Source: Chloroflexota bacterium
GTDB taxonomy: Bacteria; Chloroflexota; Anaerolineae; B4-G1; SLSP01
DNA: 5,676 nt
Reading direction: 5' to 3'
Assembly: GCA_022707665.1 (NCBI GenBank)
Contig: JAKJAE010000186.1
Span: 1 to 5,676 of the forward strand
The notes below the pieces were generated by a model. That model was given only the letters and a program-made list of their open reading frames with translations. It was not told the origin of the DNA and searched no databases. Position numbers and translations under genes: made by a program. Positions within the stretch are counted from its first letter, which is position 1. Each line of letters opens with the position of its first letter. Positions 1 to 5,676 of this stretch are shown here, one piece after another.

Positions 1-2062
1 GCTGTGCCGTGGTATGGACGTCGATCCCGAAGTCCCAGGGGAACACGTCCCCTTGCCATGTTGAAACAGCGATGCCATAGCCTGGCTCACCAGGCTCACC
101 TGTGACCGCTGCAACAGGTTCCCACAGCTCGCTGCGCTTTGAGACCGGCAGCCTGGATATCCCATCACTGTCCGTGGTGCCCCCAGCCAACAACAGCGCC
201 TCGCGATCCAGCAACTGCACAGCAGTGCGCGTTACGGGCGCTCCGGCGTCCATTTCCGTGACCCAGACCAGGGCTTCCTCGCTGGCGAGCTTGATCAGGA
301 CGTGCCGATCGACCACGGCGATACGCACGACGCCCTGGGGTGCGTCGATACCCGTGAGCTGCCAGGACAGCGCGTAAAGCCCCGTGGCCAATGCCCCGCC
401 AGAGCGGTCGAGCGAGACCGTGACGACTTGCGCGGTATTTGGCGATGTCTCGAAGGATGCGGTCCACTCCCGTACCAGATCGCCCGAATCCACGCCGCCG
501 GTAACGAACTGCGGTAGAGCGATTCGCGCCAGCCTGAACCGGGCGGAATCGACGTTGCGGTTGAGCAACTGCACAGTAGCCGGCAGTCCAGCGTGAAGCG
601 TGATTGCGTCAACGGCGGATGTCAGCGCCAGGAGTGGAGGGAGATCGCCTGTGACAAAACAGAAGTCCTCGGGCTGGGCGATGGGATTGCCATAGATGTC
701 ACTGAGGGCCGGGTCAATCGCAATGCAGGTCTCAGTGCGCGGTTCGCGGACCCAGGAAAGGGTGAACACACCGATGGGCGCGTCATACCACGCGTACAGA
801 CCATTGGCGGGTGGCGCTGGAGTGACCCTGATGCTCGCGGCAAGCTCGTCCGGATCTATCTGCCCAACGAATGTGAGACGCACCGGGTCATACACATCCA
901 CCGCCTGGGCATCGGCCACCGGCACATGGCTCACAAGCCTTGGGTAGGGAACTGTGCTGAAGGTCCACGAATACGGCGCCTCGATTGGAGCGCTGGTGGC
1001 TGCACGCGCCCCCGGCTCTATGGTCGCTGTGTAGGTCGCCCCCAGATCGAGCAGTTCCGTCGGCGTGAAGACAAGCGTCGCCCCTCTGTCCTGCCACGTG
1101 AGGGAACCGGGCACCGAATCTCCACCGGGAGCAATAAGGCTGAAGGCTGCACCAGTACTGGCAGGATCCATCGGTGTGCTGAAGGAGATCTGAACGCCAG
1201 CCTCAAGCAGGGCCCCACGCGTGCCCGGCGCTGGAATGACCCGTGAAACGCGCGGCGTTGCCGTCTCGAAGCTCCACTCATACGGCCCAACCAACTGTGC
1301 TCCGTCAGTGCTCTGAACGTTTTCAGCGAGTACGAGGCCATATCTGATCCCGGCTTGTAGACCTGGCGATGGCGCAAAACGGTACGTTGATGTGTCGACC
1401 CAAACGCCGTTGCCCGTGGCCGGCGGGTCGAAGCTGAGAGGCAGGACCGGGCAGCTCGTATCAGGTTGCGCCGGCCCGCCTACGCAGTTCAAGGGTGCTA
1501 CAGGGCGGTTGAACTCTATGAGGACGGGCGCGTCAGCCCGTATCTCCGTAGCGCCGTCCGGGGGTGTTAGCCGGGTTACCTGAAGCGTGGACAGCGTGTG
1601 GAATGCATATTCCGGGTTTCCGCTCAGGGGCAACCCCGCGACCGATCGGACGTCAGCCGCAAACGAGACAGTGTAGCGCTGTCCCCGAACAAGCTCGTCG
1701 GGCGAGAACGCGACCACATGGTCGGACACCCAGGTGAACCTGCCTGATGTCTCGGGCAGGAGCCTCAAAGCCCTCTCGACGCTCTGCTGGTCCATCGGCT
1801 CACTGAAGGTCCACGTCAGTGTCGTGTCCGTGCCTACTTCCTCTCCTGGCTGTGGCTCGAACGCGACGATGCGTGGAGGATATGGGCCATCAGGCAGAAC
1901 TTCGGTCTCAGTAGGTCGCGGCGAGGGCGTGACTGTCGCCAGAGCCAGCTCCTGGTCGCTACCGCTGTTGACCGGCGTTGCGGTCGGTTCGACAACCCGG
2001 CACGCGGCAACCAGGAGCACACAGAGCAGGGTCCAGATGGGGGATCTCTTTGACCGGTGCAT
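1..2062 (-). CDS. Alpha-2-macroglobulin-like lipoprotein with four N-terminal Big_5 Ig-like domains (3' end outside window)
   Basis: The frame is open from the ATG at 2062 to base 1, giving 687 residues with no stop. Residues 1-21 are a lipoprotein signal: basic MHRSKR, a hydrophobic core, then lipobox VAAC with Cys21 as the lipidated residue. A Thr/Pro/Glu-rich linker (about 22-58) follows. Four domains of about 100 residues (roughly 60-158, 159-268, 270-371, 372-472) share the Big_5 pattern: a Pro/Gly start, 'F(S/N)xPM/V', 'FxP...L..G..Y' and a closing 'W/F-x-F-x-T'. Residues 473-687 look like the first MG domains of bacterial alpha-2-macroglobulins: 'TVQLLNRN', 'GLYALSW', 'ALVWVTEMDAGAPV', 'GTTDSDGISRL', 'WDFGI'. 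Family members are very large surface proteins thought to trap proteases; the bait region and any CxEQ thioester would lie beyond base 1. An AGGA (2069-2072), 6 nt upstream, supports the start. The Big_5 plus lipoprotein call is firm; the macroglobulin assignment is strong but rests on the visible N-terminal part only. Confidence 0.87.
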   Translation of the reverse strand, partial: MHRSKRSPIWTLLCVLLVAACRVVEPTATPVNSGSDQELALATVTPSPRPTETEVLPDGPYPPRIVAFEPQPGEEVGTDTTLTWTFSEPMDQQSVERALRLLPETSGRFTWVSDHVVAFSPDELVRGQRYTVSFAADVRSVAGLPLSGNPEYAFHTLSTLQVTRLTPPDGATEIRADAPVLIEFNRPVAPLNCVGGPAQPDTSCPVLPLSFDPPATGNGVWVDTSTYRFAPSPGLQAGIRYGLVLAENVQSTDGAQLVGPYEWSFETATPRVSRVIPAPGTRGALLEAGVQISFSTPMDPASTGAAFSLIAPGGDSVPGSLTWQDRGATLVFTPTELLDLGATYTATIEPGARAATSAPIEAPYSWTFSTVPYPRLVSHVPVADAQAVDVYDPVRLTFVGQIDPDELAASIRVTPAPPANGLYAWYDAPIGVFTLSWVREPRTETCIAIDPALSDIYGNPIAQPEDFCFVTGDLPPLLALTSAVDAITLHAGLPATVQLLNRNVDSARFRLARIALPQFVTGGVDSGDLVREWTASFETSPNTAQVVTVSLDRSGGALATGLYALSWQLTGIDAPQGVVRIAVVDRHVLIKLASEEALVWVTEMDAGAPVTRTAVQLLDREALLLAGGTTDSDGISRLPVSKRSELWEPVAAVTGEPGEPGYGIAVSTWQGDVFPWDFGIDVHTTAQ

Positions 2063-2068
2063 CGGATA

Positions 2069-2072
2069 TCCT
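2069..2072 (-). promoter_or_regulatory. Ribosome binding site of the macroglobulin-like lipoprotein gene
   Basis: The minus strand reads TAGGATATCCG immediately before the ATG at 2062, placing AGGA 6 nt from the start codon. It sits inside the 8-bp palindrome GGATATCC (2064-2071). It is modest in strength but well spaced, and it agrees with the signal peptide beginning right at this ATG. Confidence 0.6.
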
Positions 2073-2074
2073 AC

Positions 2075-2106
2075 ATCCAGCCGGCCCTCAGCAACGAGGG
2101 CTGGAT
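2075..2106 (-). terminator. Hairpin directly after the response regulator stop codon; possible attenuator or processing site
   Basis: On the minus strand ATCCAGCC (2106-2099) is perfectly complementary to GGCTGGAT (2082-2075). An inner CTC/GAG pairs around the loop GTTGCT, leaving GGCC as a 3'-side bulge. An alternative fold uses GCCCTC (2101-2096) with GAGGGC (2089-2084) around the same loop. The hairpin starts on the last base of the response regulator's TGA and ends 12 nt before the lipoprotein ATG. No run of U follows, so a classical intrinsic terminator is not supported. It could be a weak pause, an mRNA processing or stabilising element, or an attenuator lowering expression of the lipoprotein relative to the upstream genes. 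Confidence 0.45.
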
Positions 2107-2843
2107 CACGGAGACCGGAAGTCGACGAACCGGTACCCCATCCCGCGCTCAGTGAGGATGTAGCGTGGGTTCGCCGGATCGGGTTCGATCTTCTTGCGGA
2201 GGTAGTTCACGTAGAGTCGTAGGTATGAGACCTCATCCTTGTACTCATACCCCCAAACCTTCGACAGCAGGGTAGCGTGGGGAACGGTCCAGCCAGCATT
2301 CTCCACCAAGTGTCGCAGCAATCGGAATTCCGTGGGTCGAAGCTTCACGCGCTCTCCGCTGACGATGACCTCTGCTGTGTTGTAGTCAATGGCCAGATGT
2401 TCATCAATGGTGAGGACCGATCCTTCGGTTGGCAAAACTGCCTGAAACCGCCGCAGGACGGCGCGCACGCGACTGACCAGCTCTCGAGGGCTGAACGGCT
2501 TGGTGATGTAATCGTCGGCGCCGAGGTCCAGCCCGCGGACCTTGTCTTCCTCCGAACTGCGGACGGTTAACATGATCACTGGTACACTGGATACCTCTCG
2601 GATGGTACGCAGGGTCTCGAAACCATCCATCTCAGGCATCATCACATCCAGCAGGGCGATATCGGGCATCTTTTCCCGAACCATGGCCACGGCCTCCACC
2701 CCATTGGACGCCTCGATAACGCGGAACCCCTCCATTTCGAGGTTGATCCTTACGAACCGTATGATCCGCGGTTCGTCGTCAACCACCAGGACAAGGGGAT
2801 GCGAATCCTGACTACTCACGGATGAAGGTAACGATCTGTTCAT
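2106..2843 (-). CDS. OmpR/PhoB-family response regulator transcription factor
   Basis: A 245-residue two-domain regulator. The receiver domain spans about 17-132: acidic pair D22-D23 in 'VVDDEP', phospho-acceptor D66 in 'ALLDVMMP', switch Thr93 in 'MLT', and K115 in 'TKPFSP'. The winged-helix DNA-binding domain spans about 143-241, with '[17 protein letters not shown]', the recognition-helix region '[15 protein letters not shown]' and the wing 'ERGMGYRF'. The family is phosphorylated at the Asp by a sensor histidine kinase and binds direct repeats in promoters as a dimer. No kinase gene is present in the window, so it is an orphan here. Start choice is uncertain. The ATG at 2843 overlaps the upstream gene by 32 bp and a GTG at 2819 (residue 9) overlaps it by only 8 bp; neither has a clear ribosome binding site, so translational coupling is likely. 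A TTG at 2867 is the least likely. Family assignment is secure; target genes are unknown. Confidence 0.96.
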   Translation of the reverse strand: MNRSLPSSVSSQDSHPLVLVVDDEPRIIRFVRINLEMEGFRVIEASNGVEAVAMVREKMPDIALLDVMMPEMDGFETLRTIREVSSVPVIMLTVRSSEEDKVRGLDLGADDYITKPFSPRELVSRVRAVLRRFQAVLPTEGSVLTIDEHLAIDYNTAEVIVSGERVKLRPTEFRLLRHLVENAGWTVPHATLLSKVWGYEYKDEVSYLRLYVNYLRKKIEPDPANPRYILTERGMGYRFVDFRSP

Positions 2844-3054
2844 CGTTTTCGGTCGGCATGATCTCAATGCAGTGAATGCGATTCCACGGGTAGAGAACCG
2901 TATTCGTCTCAGCTAGCAGGTACGAGACTTCGCGTCCGTCGCGAAGGCGTGGGCTCTTCAGCTCGACGAACTGCTGGTTGGGTTCCGGCATCGACTCGAG
3001 CTCGCCCACCACGGAGTCCTCGTTGAGCAAGTGCAATAGCACAGTGTAGGGCAT
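2812..3054 (-). CDS. Small conserved-looking protein of unknown function (80 aa)
   Basis: I do not recognise this family with confidence. The product is soluble, slightly acidic, and has no signal peptide or membrane segment. The pattern suggests a compact all-beta fold: alternating hydrophobic strands 'YTVLLHLL' (3-10), 'SVVGELESM' (14-22), 'QQFVELKS' (27-34), '[18 protein letters not shown]' (43-60) and 'HCIEIMP' (61-67). The late 'P-W-N-R-I-x-x-I-E' turn resembles the closing strands of SH3- or Sm-like small barrels, but that is inference. The start is the ATG at 3054, because AGGGGG (3063-3068) lies 8 nt upstream; a TTG at 3060 would be too close to it. The gene begins 20 nt after the FHA gene stop, and its 3' end is overlapped by the response regulator start. 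It therefore looks co-translated with a regulator and may modulate it. Confidence 0.78.
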   Translation of the reverse strand: MPYTVLLHLLNEDSVVGELESMPEPNQQFVELKSPRLRDGREVSYLLAETNTVLYPWNRIHCIEIMPTENDEQIVTFIRE

Positions 3055-3062
3055 CGACAATT

Positions 3063-3068
3063 CCCCCT
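3063..3068 (-). promoter_or_regulatory. Ribosome binding site deciding the start of the 80-aa protein
   Basis: The minus strand reads AGGGGGAATTGTCG before the ATG at 3054, an 8-nt spacer. The in-frame TTG at 3060 would leave only 2 nt, so the ATG is preferred and the protein begins MPYTV. Confidence 0.65.
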
Positions 3069-3074
3069 GTGAAT

Positions 3075-3614
3075 CTATACTTCGTCGTCCGCACTGGTGA
3101 TGCGGAACTTGAGTTGTAGTGATCCAAATGATAGCACATCGCCGTCGTGAAATGCATAGGGTAAGTATGGCGTGATCCGGTCGCCGTTGAGGAAACTGCC
3201 ATTGGTGCTGTCCAGATCCTCGACAAAACAGGTTCCGTCGCGCATATAGATGCGGGCATGGCGCCGCGAGACTCCTTCCTCAAGCCCACCGTCCACGGTC
3301 ATATCCAGCTCGGGGAAGATGCCGTGGGCAGAGTCCAGCCGTCCTACCAGGATCTCGCGGTCCGCAGATAGCATCAGAACTCTGCCAGTGTTCACCACAG
3401 TGACCTCGATGTTCAGGTCACGCTGGGAAGCCTCCTGGCTGGCGCTATCGTGCCGCGGTCGGGCCGGATTGGCCTCATCCTGCTCAGGCAATGGCTCAGT
3501 GCGCAGCGGCCCCCCAGAGGGTAAATAGGTACCACACTGGACGCAAAAGAGTGTGCCCGGCAGATTGTCGGCACCGCACGATGGACAGACGACTTTTGCA
3601 CCTTTCTGAGCCAT
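3075..3614 (-). CDS. Zinc-ribbon plus FHA domain protein
   Basis: A 179-residue protein with two modules. An N-terminal double-CxxC zinc ribbon has C10-P-S-C13 and C24-V-Q-C27, spaced as in treble-clef or zinc-ribbon heads. A Pro/Glu/Arg-rich linker (about 33-65) leads to a C-terminal forkhead-associated domain at about 70-172. Its hallmark residues are all present: G91-R92 on the first loop, S116-R-R-H119, and the 'DLDSTNGSFLNG' loop with S136, N138 and G139. FHA domains bind phosphothreonine peptides, so this protein should read out Ser/Thr kinase activity, probably in the cytoplasm; there is no signal peptide or membrane helix. The start is the ATG at 3614, because GGAGGT (3619-3624) sits 4 nt upstream; an in-frame TTG at 3632 lies before that site. 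It follows the J/VWA gene by 14 bp, arguing for one transcript. Zinc-ribbon plus FHA proteins are a recurring bacterial architecture; the phospho-partner is not identifiable here. Confidence 0.94.
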   Translation of the reverse strand: MAQKGAKVVCPSCGADNLPGTLFCVQCGTYLPSGGPLRTEPLPEQDEANPARPRHDSASQEASQRDLNIEVTVVNTGRVLMLSADREILVGRLDSAHGIFPELDMTVDGGLEEGVSRRHARIYMRDGTCFVEDLDSTNGSFLNGDRITPYLPYAFHDGDVLSFGSLQLKFRITSADDEV

Positions 3615-3618
3615 AGAT

Positions 3619-3624
3619 ACCTCC
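3619..3624 (-). promoter_or_regulatory. Strong ribosome binding site deciding the start of the FHA gene
   Basis: GGAGGT on the minus strand lies 4 nt before the ATG at 3614. It falls in the 14-bp gap after the TGA of the J/VWA gene and selects MAQKG as the N-terminus over the upstream TTG at 3632. Confidence 0.75.
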
Positions 3625-3628
3625 ACGA

Positions 3629-5092
3629 TCAAGAAGGGACGTCACCGAGAACCCGGGTTCCATATCGAACCTGCTTGCGACCTTTGCTGGACGGCGGCGC
3701 ACCGTTCGAGATTCGGCCTGCCTCCAGCATGGCCGCTTCGCCCAACTCACGATATCCAAGGTCATACAGCCGGGTTGCCGCCGATTCCAGATCCAACGCG
3801 GCCTGCTCCTCACTACCTTCCTCAAGAGCCCTCCATGCGCGCTCCTGAAGCCTGTAGATGCTCAGTCTGCCCATGGTGTTCACCAACCGCGGTGGCACGG
3901 TACCTTCACAAGGATCATCCCTGAGCGTCACCCAAACGTCGTGCCAGAGGGCGGCCGGCGCGCCCTTCACCATATCCTCGCCCTCAATAGTGACGCGTGC
4001 AATGCGACGCGGACCCGTGCCCGTCATCGCGACGGAGAACACCAGCGCGAGTACGACGGTGATGCCGGCCGACAATCCACCCAACGTCAGCCGTCCCGCT
4101 GCGTCAGCTTGCAGAATCTCCATAGTAGGCGCTGCCCGGTACGACTCTATGAGCTGCACACCGGGTGCAGTGCTGACTTGCGCACTCGTCCGGTGGAGCA
4201 CCAATGCACCCAGCTCCCTGACCTGGTTCCGCAGAGCATCCCTGACCTTGCTCGGGCTGTCGATGTAGTGCGATGCGCCACCACCCTGGCGCGCCAGATC
4301 ATCGAGGAAACTATCGTTCCAGTCCTCGCCGATTCCGAACGTGGAGATACCGATCCCGTCTTCTCGCACGCGTGCAGCCGCAGCGAGAGCAAGCTTCTCA
4401 TCGCCGTACGTGCGGCCATCGGTGAGCAGTAGCACGTGACTGATGGTATCCTCGGCTACGTGTGCGCGGATCTGGCTGATGGCTGTAGAGAGTCCTTGAT
4501 AGAGCTCGGTGCCACCGCCCGGAGCGATCGCCATCAAGGCTGATCGAAACTGGGTCTTGTTCTCCACCGTTGCCGAGGCTGCAACTACCTCGGCACGGTC
4601 GCTGAAGGCGATCACGGCAAGCCGATCGTCCGGCGCCAGGGCATCGATCACGTCCATGGCTGCTGCTTTGACGCCTTGCATCCGTGCGTCACGCATAGAT
4701 GTGCTTCGGTCGATCACGATCGCCAGGTTGAGCTTTCTGCGTGCGTCTCCAAGATCGGGACGAGGCACGAGGTCCAGGATCACATAAAGTGCCTGCTCCT
4801 GTTCCATCGCCGGCAACTCCAGGCGACTCTGCAGGCCCGTTATGGCCAGCGGAGCTGTACCACGACCACGCGACTGACGGAGCCTGTCGTAAGCATCGCG
4901 TGATTCGACGGTCGAGAGAATCGCATATGCGTCACGCACGGTCTGGAACTGCTCTGCATCACCCGATCCCGAGTCAGGATGTGTTGTGAGTTTCGCCAAC
5001 TGGCGATAGGCACGGCGAATGTCATCTTGCGAAGCATCCTGTGGGATGCCTAGCGTCGCGTAATAGTCCTTCAGAGGGTCGATCTTAGGCAT
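3629..5092 (-). CDS. J-domain / von Willebrand factor A fusion protein
   Basis: A 487-residue cytoplasmic-looking protein. Residues about 9-73 form a J-domain: 'DYYATLGI', a basic helix II 'IRRAYRQLAK', the invariant H38-P39-D40, then 'FQTVRDAYAILS' and 'AYDRL'. J-domains stimulate the Hsp70 DnaK. Lacking the Gly/Phe and zinc-finger regions of DnaJ, it is a class C (type III) J-protein. After a linker, residues about 119-295 are a VWA domain with a complete MIDAS: D128-R-S130-T-S132, T195 in 'GGGTELYQG', and D225 in 'LLLTDGR'. This predicts Mg-dependent binding of a protein ligand. Residues about 300-395 look like a beta-sandwich often found after such VWA domains. Residues 405-462 are helical with a TPR-like 'A..L..G..E.A..DLESAATRLYDLGY' pattern, followed by a basic tail. 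The ATG at 5092 has only a weak GGTGG upstream but begins just before the J-domain. It lies between propeller and FHA genes in one apparent operon. Domain calls are firm; the client is unknown. Confidence 0.94.
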   Translation of the reverse strand: MPKIDPLKDYYATLGIPQDASQDDIRRAYRQLAKLTTHPDSGSGDAEQFQTVRDAYAILSTVESRDAYDRLRQSRGRGTAPLAITGLQSRLELPAMEQEQALYVILDLVPRPDLGDARRKLNLAIVIDRSTSMRDARMQGVKAAAMDVIDALAPDDRLAVIAFSDRAEVVAASATVENKTQFRSALMAIAPGGGTELYQGLSTAISQIRAHVAEDTISHVLLLTDGRTYGDEKLALAAAARVREDGIGISTFGIGEDWNDSFLDDLARQGGGASHYIDSPSKVRDALRNQVRELGALVLHRTSAQVSTAPGVQLIESYRAAPTMEILQADAAGRLTLGGLSAGITVVLALVFSVAMTGTGPRRIARVTIEGEDMVKGAPAALWHDVWVTLRDDPCEGTVPPRLVNTMGRLSIYRLQERAWRALEEGSEEQAALDLESAATRLYDLGYRELGEAAMLEAGRISNGAPPSSKGRKQVRYGTRVLGDVPS

Positions 5093-5137
5093 TAGCCACC
5101 GTGATCGATGCGCCCTTCAGACAGACGCCTATCAGCC

Positions 5138-5676
5138 TTACGCTGGTATGGCATACACGTAGTGGTCACTCGAGCCGACGTAGATCACGCCTCCCAATGC
5201 GAACGGAGCACCGGTGATGGCCCCATCTGTCTGGTAGCGCCAGCGCAACGCGCCCGTATGTGCGTCAAGGCAGTACAGCGCACCATCCACGCACCCGGCA
5301 TAGACGGCGCCTTCATAGACCGTGACCGCGCCATTCACCTGGTCGGGTGCCTTATACCGCCACACCAACCGCCCATCGGACATTTGCAACGCGTAGATCT
5401 GACCATCGGCAGACCCAAAGATGACGAGACCATCGAAGATGCCGGCGGTGGAAGCGATGGGACCACCGGTGCGGTACTTCCAGGCCAACCATCCAGAACG
5501 GGCATCCAACGCGTAGAAGTTCCAATCCAGTGAGCCAACAAGAACGAGACCTTCGGCGACCAACGGTGATGCCAGTATGCCTCGCCGGGCCTGGAAGCGC
5601 CAACGCAACTCACGGTTGAGTGAGAGCGCATACACGTACCCGAGGTTGCAGCTGAAGACGATCATCTGATCGTTCA
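5138..5676 (-). CDS. PQQ-type beta-propeller repeat protein, C-terminal part (5' end outside window)
   Basis: The frame is open across the right edge (N-D-Q precedes the Met at 5665), so that Met is internal and not a supported start. In-window length is 178 residues ending in TAA. It consists of four tandem repeats of exactly 40 residues plus an 11-residue closing strand. The repeat consensus is roughly S-x-D-G-x-x-Y-A-L-D-x-x-(T/S)-G-x-L-x-W-(R/K)-Y-(R/Q)-T-G, followed by a variable half ending G-x-V-Y-x-G. This is the PQQ/quinoprotein-like or PQQ_2 propeller pattern, seen in BamB, in alcohol dehydrogenase propellers and in many sensor proteins. Nothing visible shows cofactor binding, so a structural or protein-binding propeller is more likely than a quinoprotein enzyme. 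The N-terminal partner domain is not visible; a Ser/Thr kinase would suit the downstream FHA gene but is speculation. The 45 bp to the J/VWA gene contain no convincing terminator. Confidence 0.92.
   Translation of the reverse strand, partial: NDQMIVFSCNLGYVYALSLNRELRWRFQARRGILASPLVAEGLVLVGSLDWNFYALDARSGWLAWKYRTGGPIASTAGIFDGLVIFGSADGQIYALQMSDGRLVWRYKAPDQVNGAVTVYEGAVYAGCVDGALYCLDAHTGALRWRYQTDGAITGAPFALGGVIYVGSSDHYVYAIPA
5174..5653 (-). repeat. Four tandem 120-bp coding repeats (40-aa propeller blades)
   Basis: Repeat units occupy 5653-5534, 5533-5414, 5413-5294 and 5293-5174 on the minus strand, with no insertions or deletions between them. Each opens with a Ser/Cys-x-x-x motif running into Y-A-L (or Y-C-L) and ends in V/Y/F-x-G. 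They are diverged at the base level but periodic at the protein level. The trailing 11 residues (5173-5141) repeat the first strand of the unit and presumably close the propeller against the N-terminal blade. Confidence 0.88.

Larger units (their letters stand above)
1..5676 (-). other. Probable single operon of six co-oriented genes
   Basis: All six genes are on the minus strand. Spacing in transcription order is 45 bp (propeller to J/VWA), 14 bp (J/VWA to FHA), 20 bp (FHA to the 80-aa gene), an overlap of 8 to 32 bp (80-aa gene to regulator) and 43 bp (regulator to lipoprotein). I see no convincing internal promoter and no U-tract terminator. Tight spacing and overlap argue for co-transcription. 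The hairpin at 2075-2106 is the only candidate for partial uncoupling. Both ends of the operon lie outside the window. Confidence 0.7.

Noticed and set aside
210..576. Direct repeat of 13 bases (210-222 and 564-576)
   Set aside because: Both copies encode the same V-Q-L-L motif at equivalent places in successive MG domains, so protein-level similarity explains it.
593..1246. Plus-strand open frame of 217 codons, and others such as 1734-2222
   Set aside because: They lie antisense to the continuous lipoprotein frame. Their translations are rich in Arg, Ser and Pro with no domain pattern, while the minus strand gives four recognisable Ig-like domains.
2064..2071. Palindrome GGATATCC as an operator
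   Set aside because: It is only 8 bp, lies within the lipoprotein ribosome binding region inside an apparent operon, and no promoter elements accompany it.
3612..3632. TTG at 3632 as the start of the FHA protein
   Set aside because: The GGAGGT site lies downstream of it and is positioned for the ATG at 3614; the extra six residues show no domain content.
4019..4075. Hydrophobic stretch in the J/VWA protein (residues about 340-358) as a membrane helix
   Set aside because: It sits inside the post-VWA beta-sandwich and matches the pattern of a strand pair preceding 'RRIARVTIEG' in related VWA proteins. Flanking Gly and Thr residues also suit strands better than a helix.
3941..4432. Plus-strand open frame of 163 codons, and 3858-4268
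   Set aside because: Both are shadows of the VWA coding region on the opposite strand, with no recognisable motif and no ribosome binding site that I could see.
5108..5533. Plus-strand open frame of 141 codons
   Set aside because: Antisense to the propeller repeats; its apparent regularity reflects the 120-bp periodicity of the real gene.

Overview
The window reads as one strand-consistent gene cluster. Every gene I can support lies on the minus strand, gaps are 14 to 45 bp or replaced by a short overlap, and both outermost genes run off the window. Reading in the direction of transcription (right to left) the order is: C-terminal part of a PQQ-type beta-propeller protein (5138-5676, 5' end outside); a J-domain plus von Willebrand A (VWA) fusion protein (3629-5092); a zinc-ribbon plus FHA protein (3075-3614); an unrecognised 80-residue protein (2812-3054); an OmpR/PhoB-type response regulator (2106-2843); and the N-terminal 687 residues of a large lipoprotein with four tandem bacterial Ig-like (Big_5) domains leading into alpha-2-macroglobulin-type MG domains (1-2062, 3' end outside).

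The last gene is easy to miss. It fills the whole left third of the window as one uninterrupted reading frame from an ATG at 2062 to base 1. Because its stop codon lies outside, an ATG-to-stop search shows only antisense shadows there. I reverse-translated most of this stretch line by line (about 600-2062) and the rest more quickly. I found no stop, and the frame still fits at the left edge.

Organism: the DNA is moderately GC-rich. The combination of a lipoprotein with Big_5 domains and an alpha-2-macroglobulin core, a VWA protein with a C-terminal helical region, a zinc-ribbon FHA protein and PQQ-repeat proteins is most reminiscent of Chloroflexota (Anaerolineae-like). This rests on recalled family resemblance and not on a marker gene, so treat it as a moderate inference.

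How the genes might work together: the FHA domain is a phosphothreonine reader, the VWA domain a metal-dependent protein-binding module, the J-domain a contact point for an Hsp70 (DnaK), and the response regulator a DNA-binding output. The two ends carry parts that could act in the envelope: the lipoprotein certainly looks exported, while the propeller's location is unknown because its N-terminus is missing. A phospho-signalling and protein-quality module that monitors or protects the cell surface would fit, but no kinase is visible in the window and this reading is inference. There is no stretch over 300 bases without a gene, and I saw no RNA genes, insertion sequences, CRISPR arrays or attachment sites.
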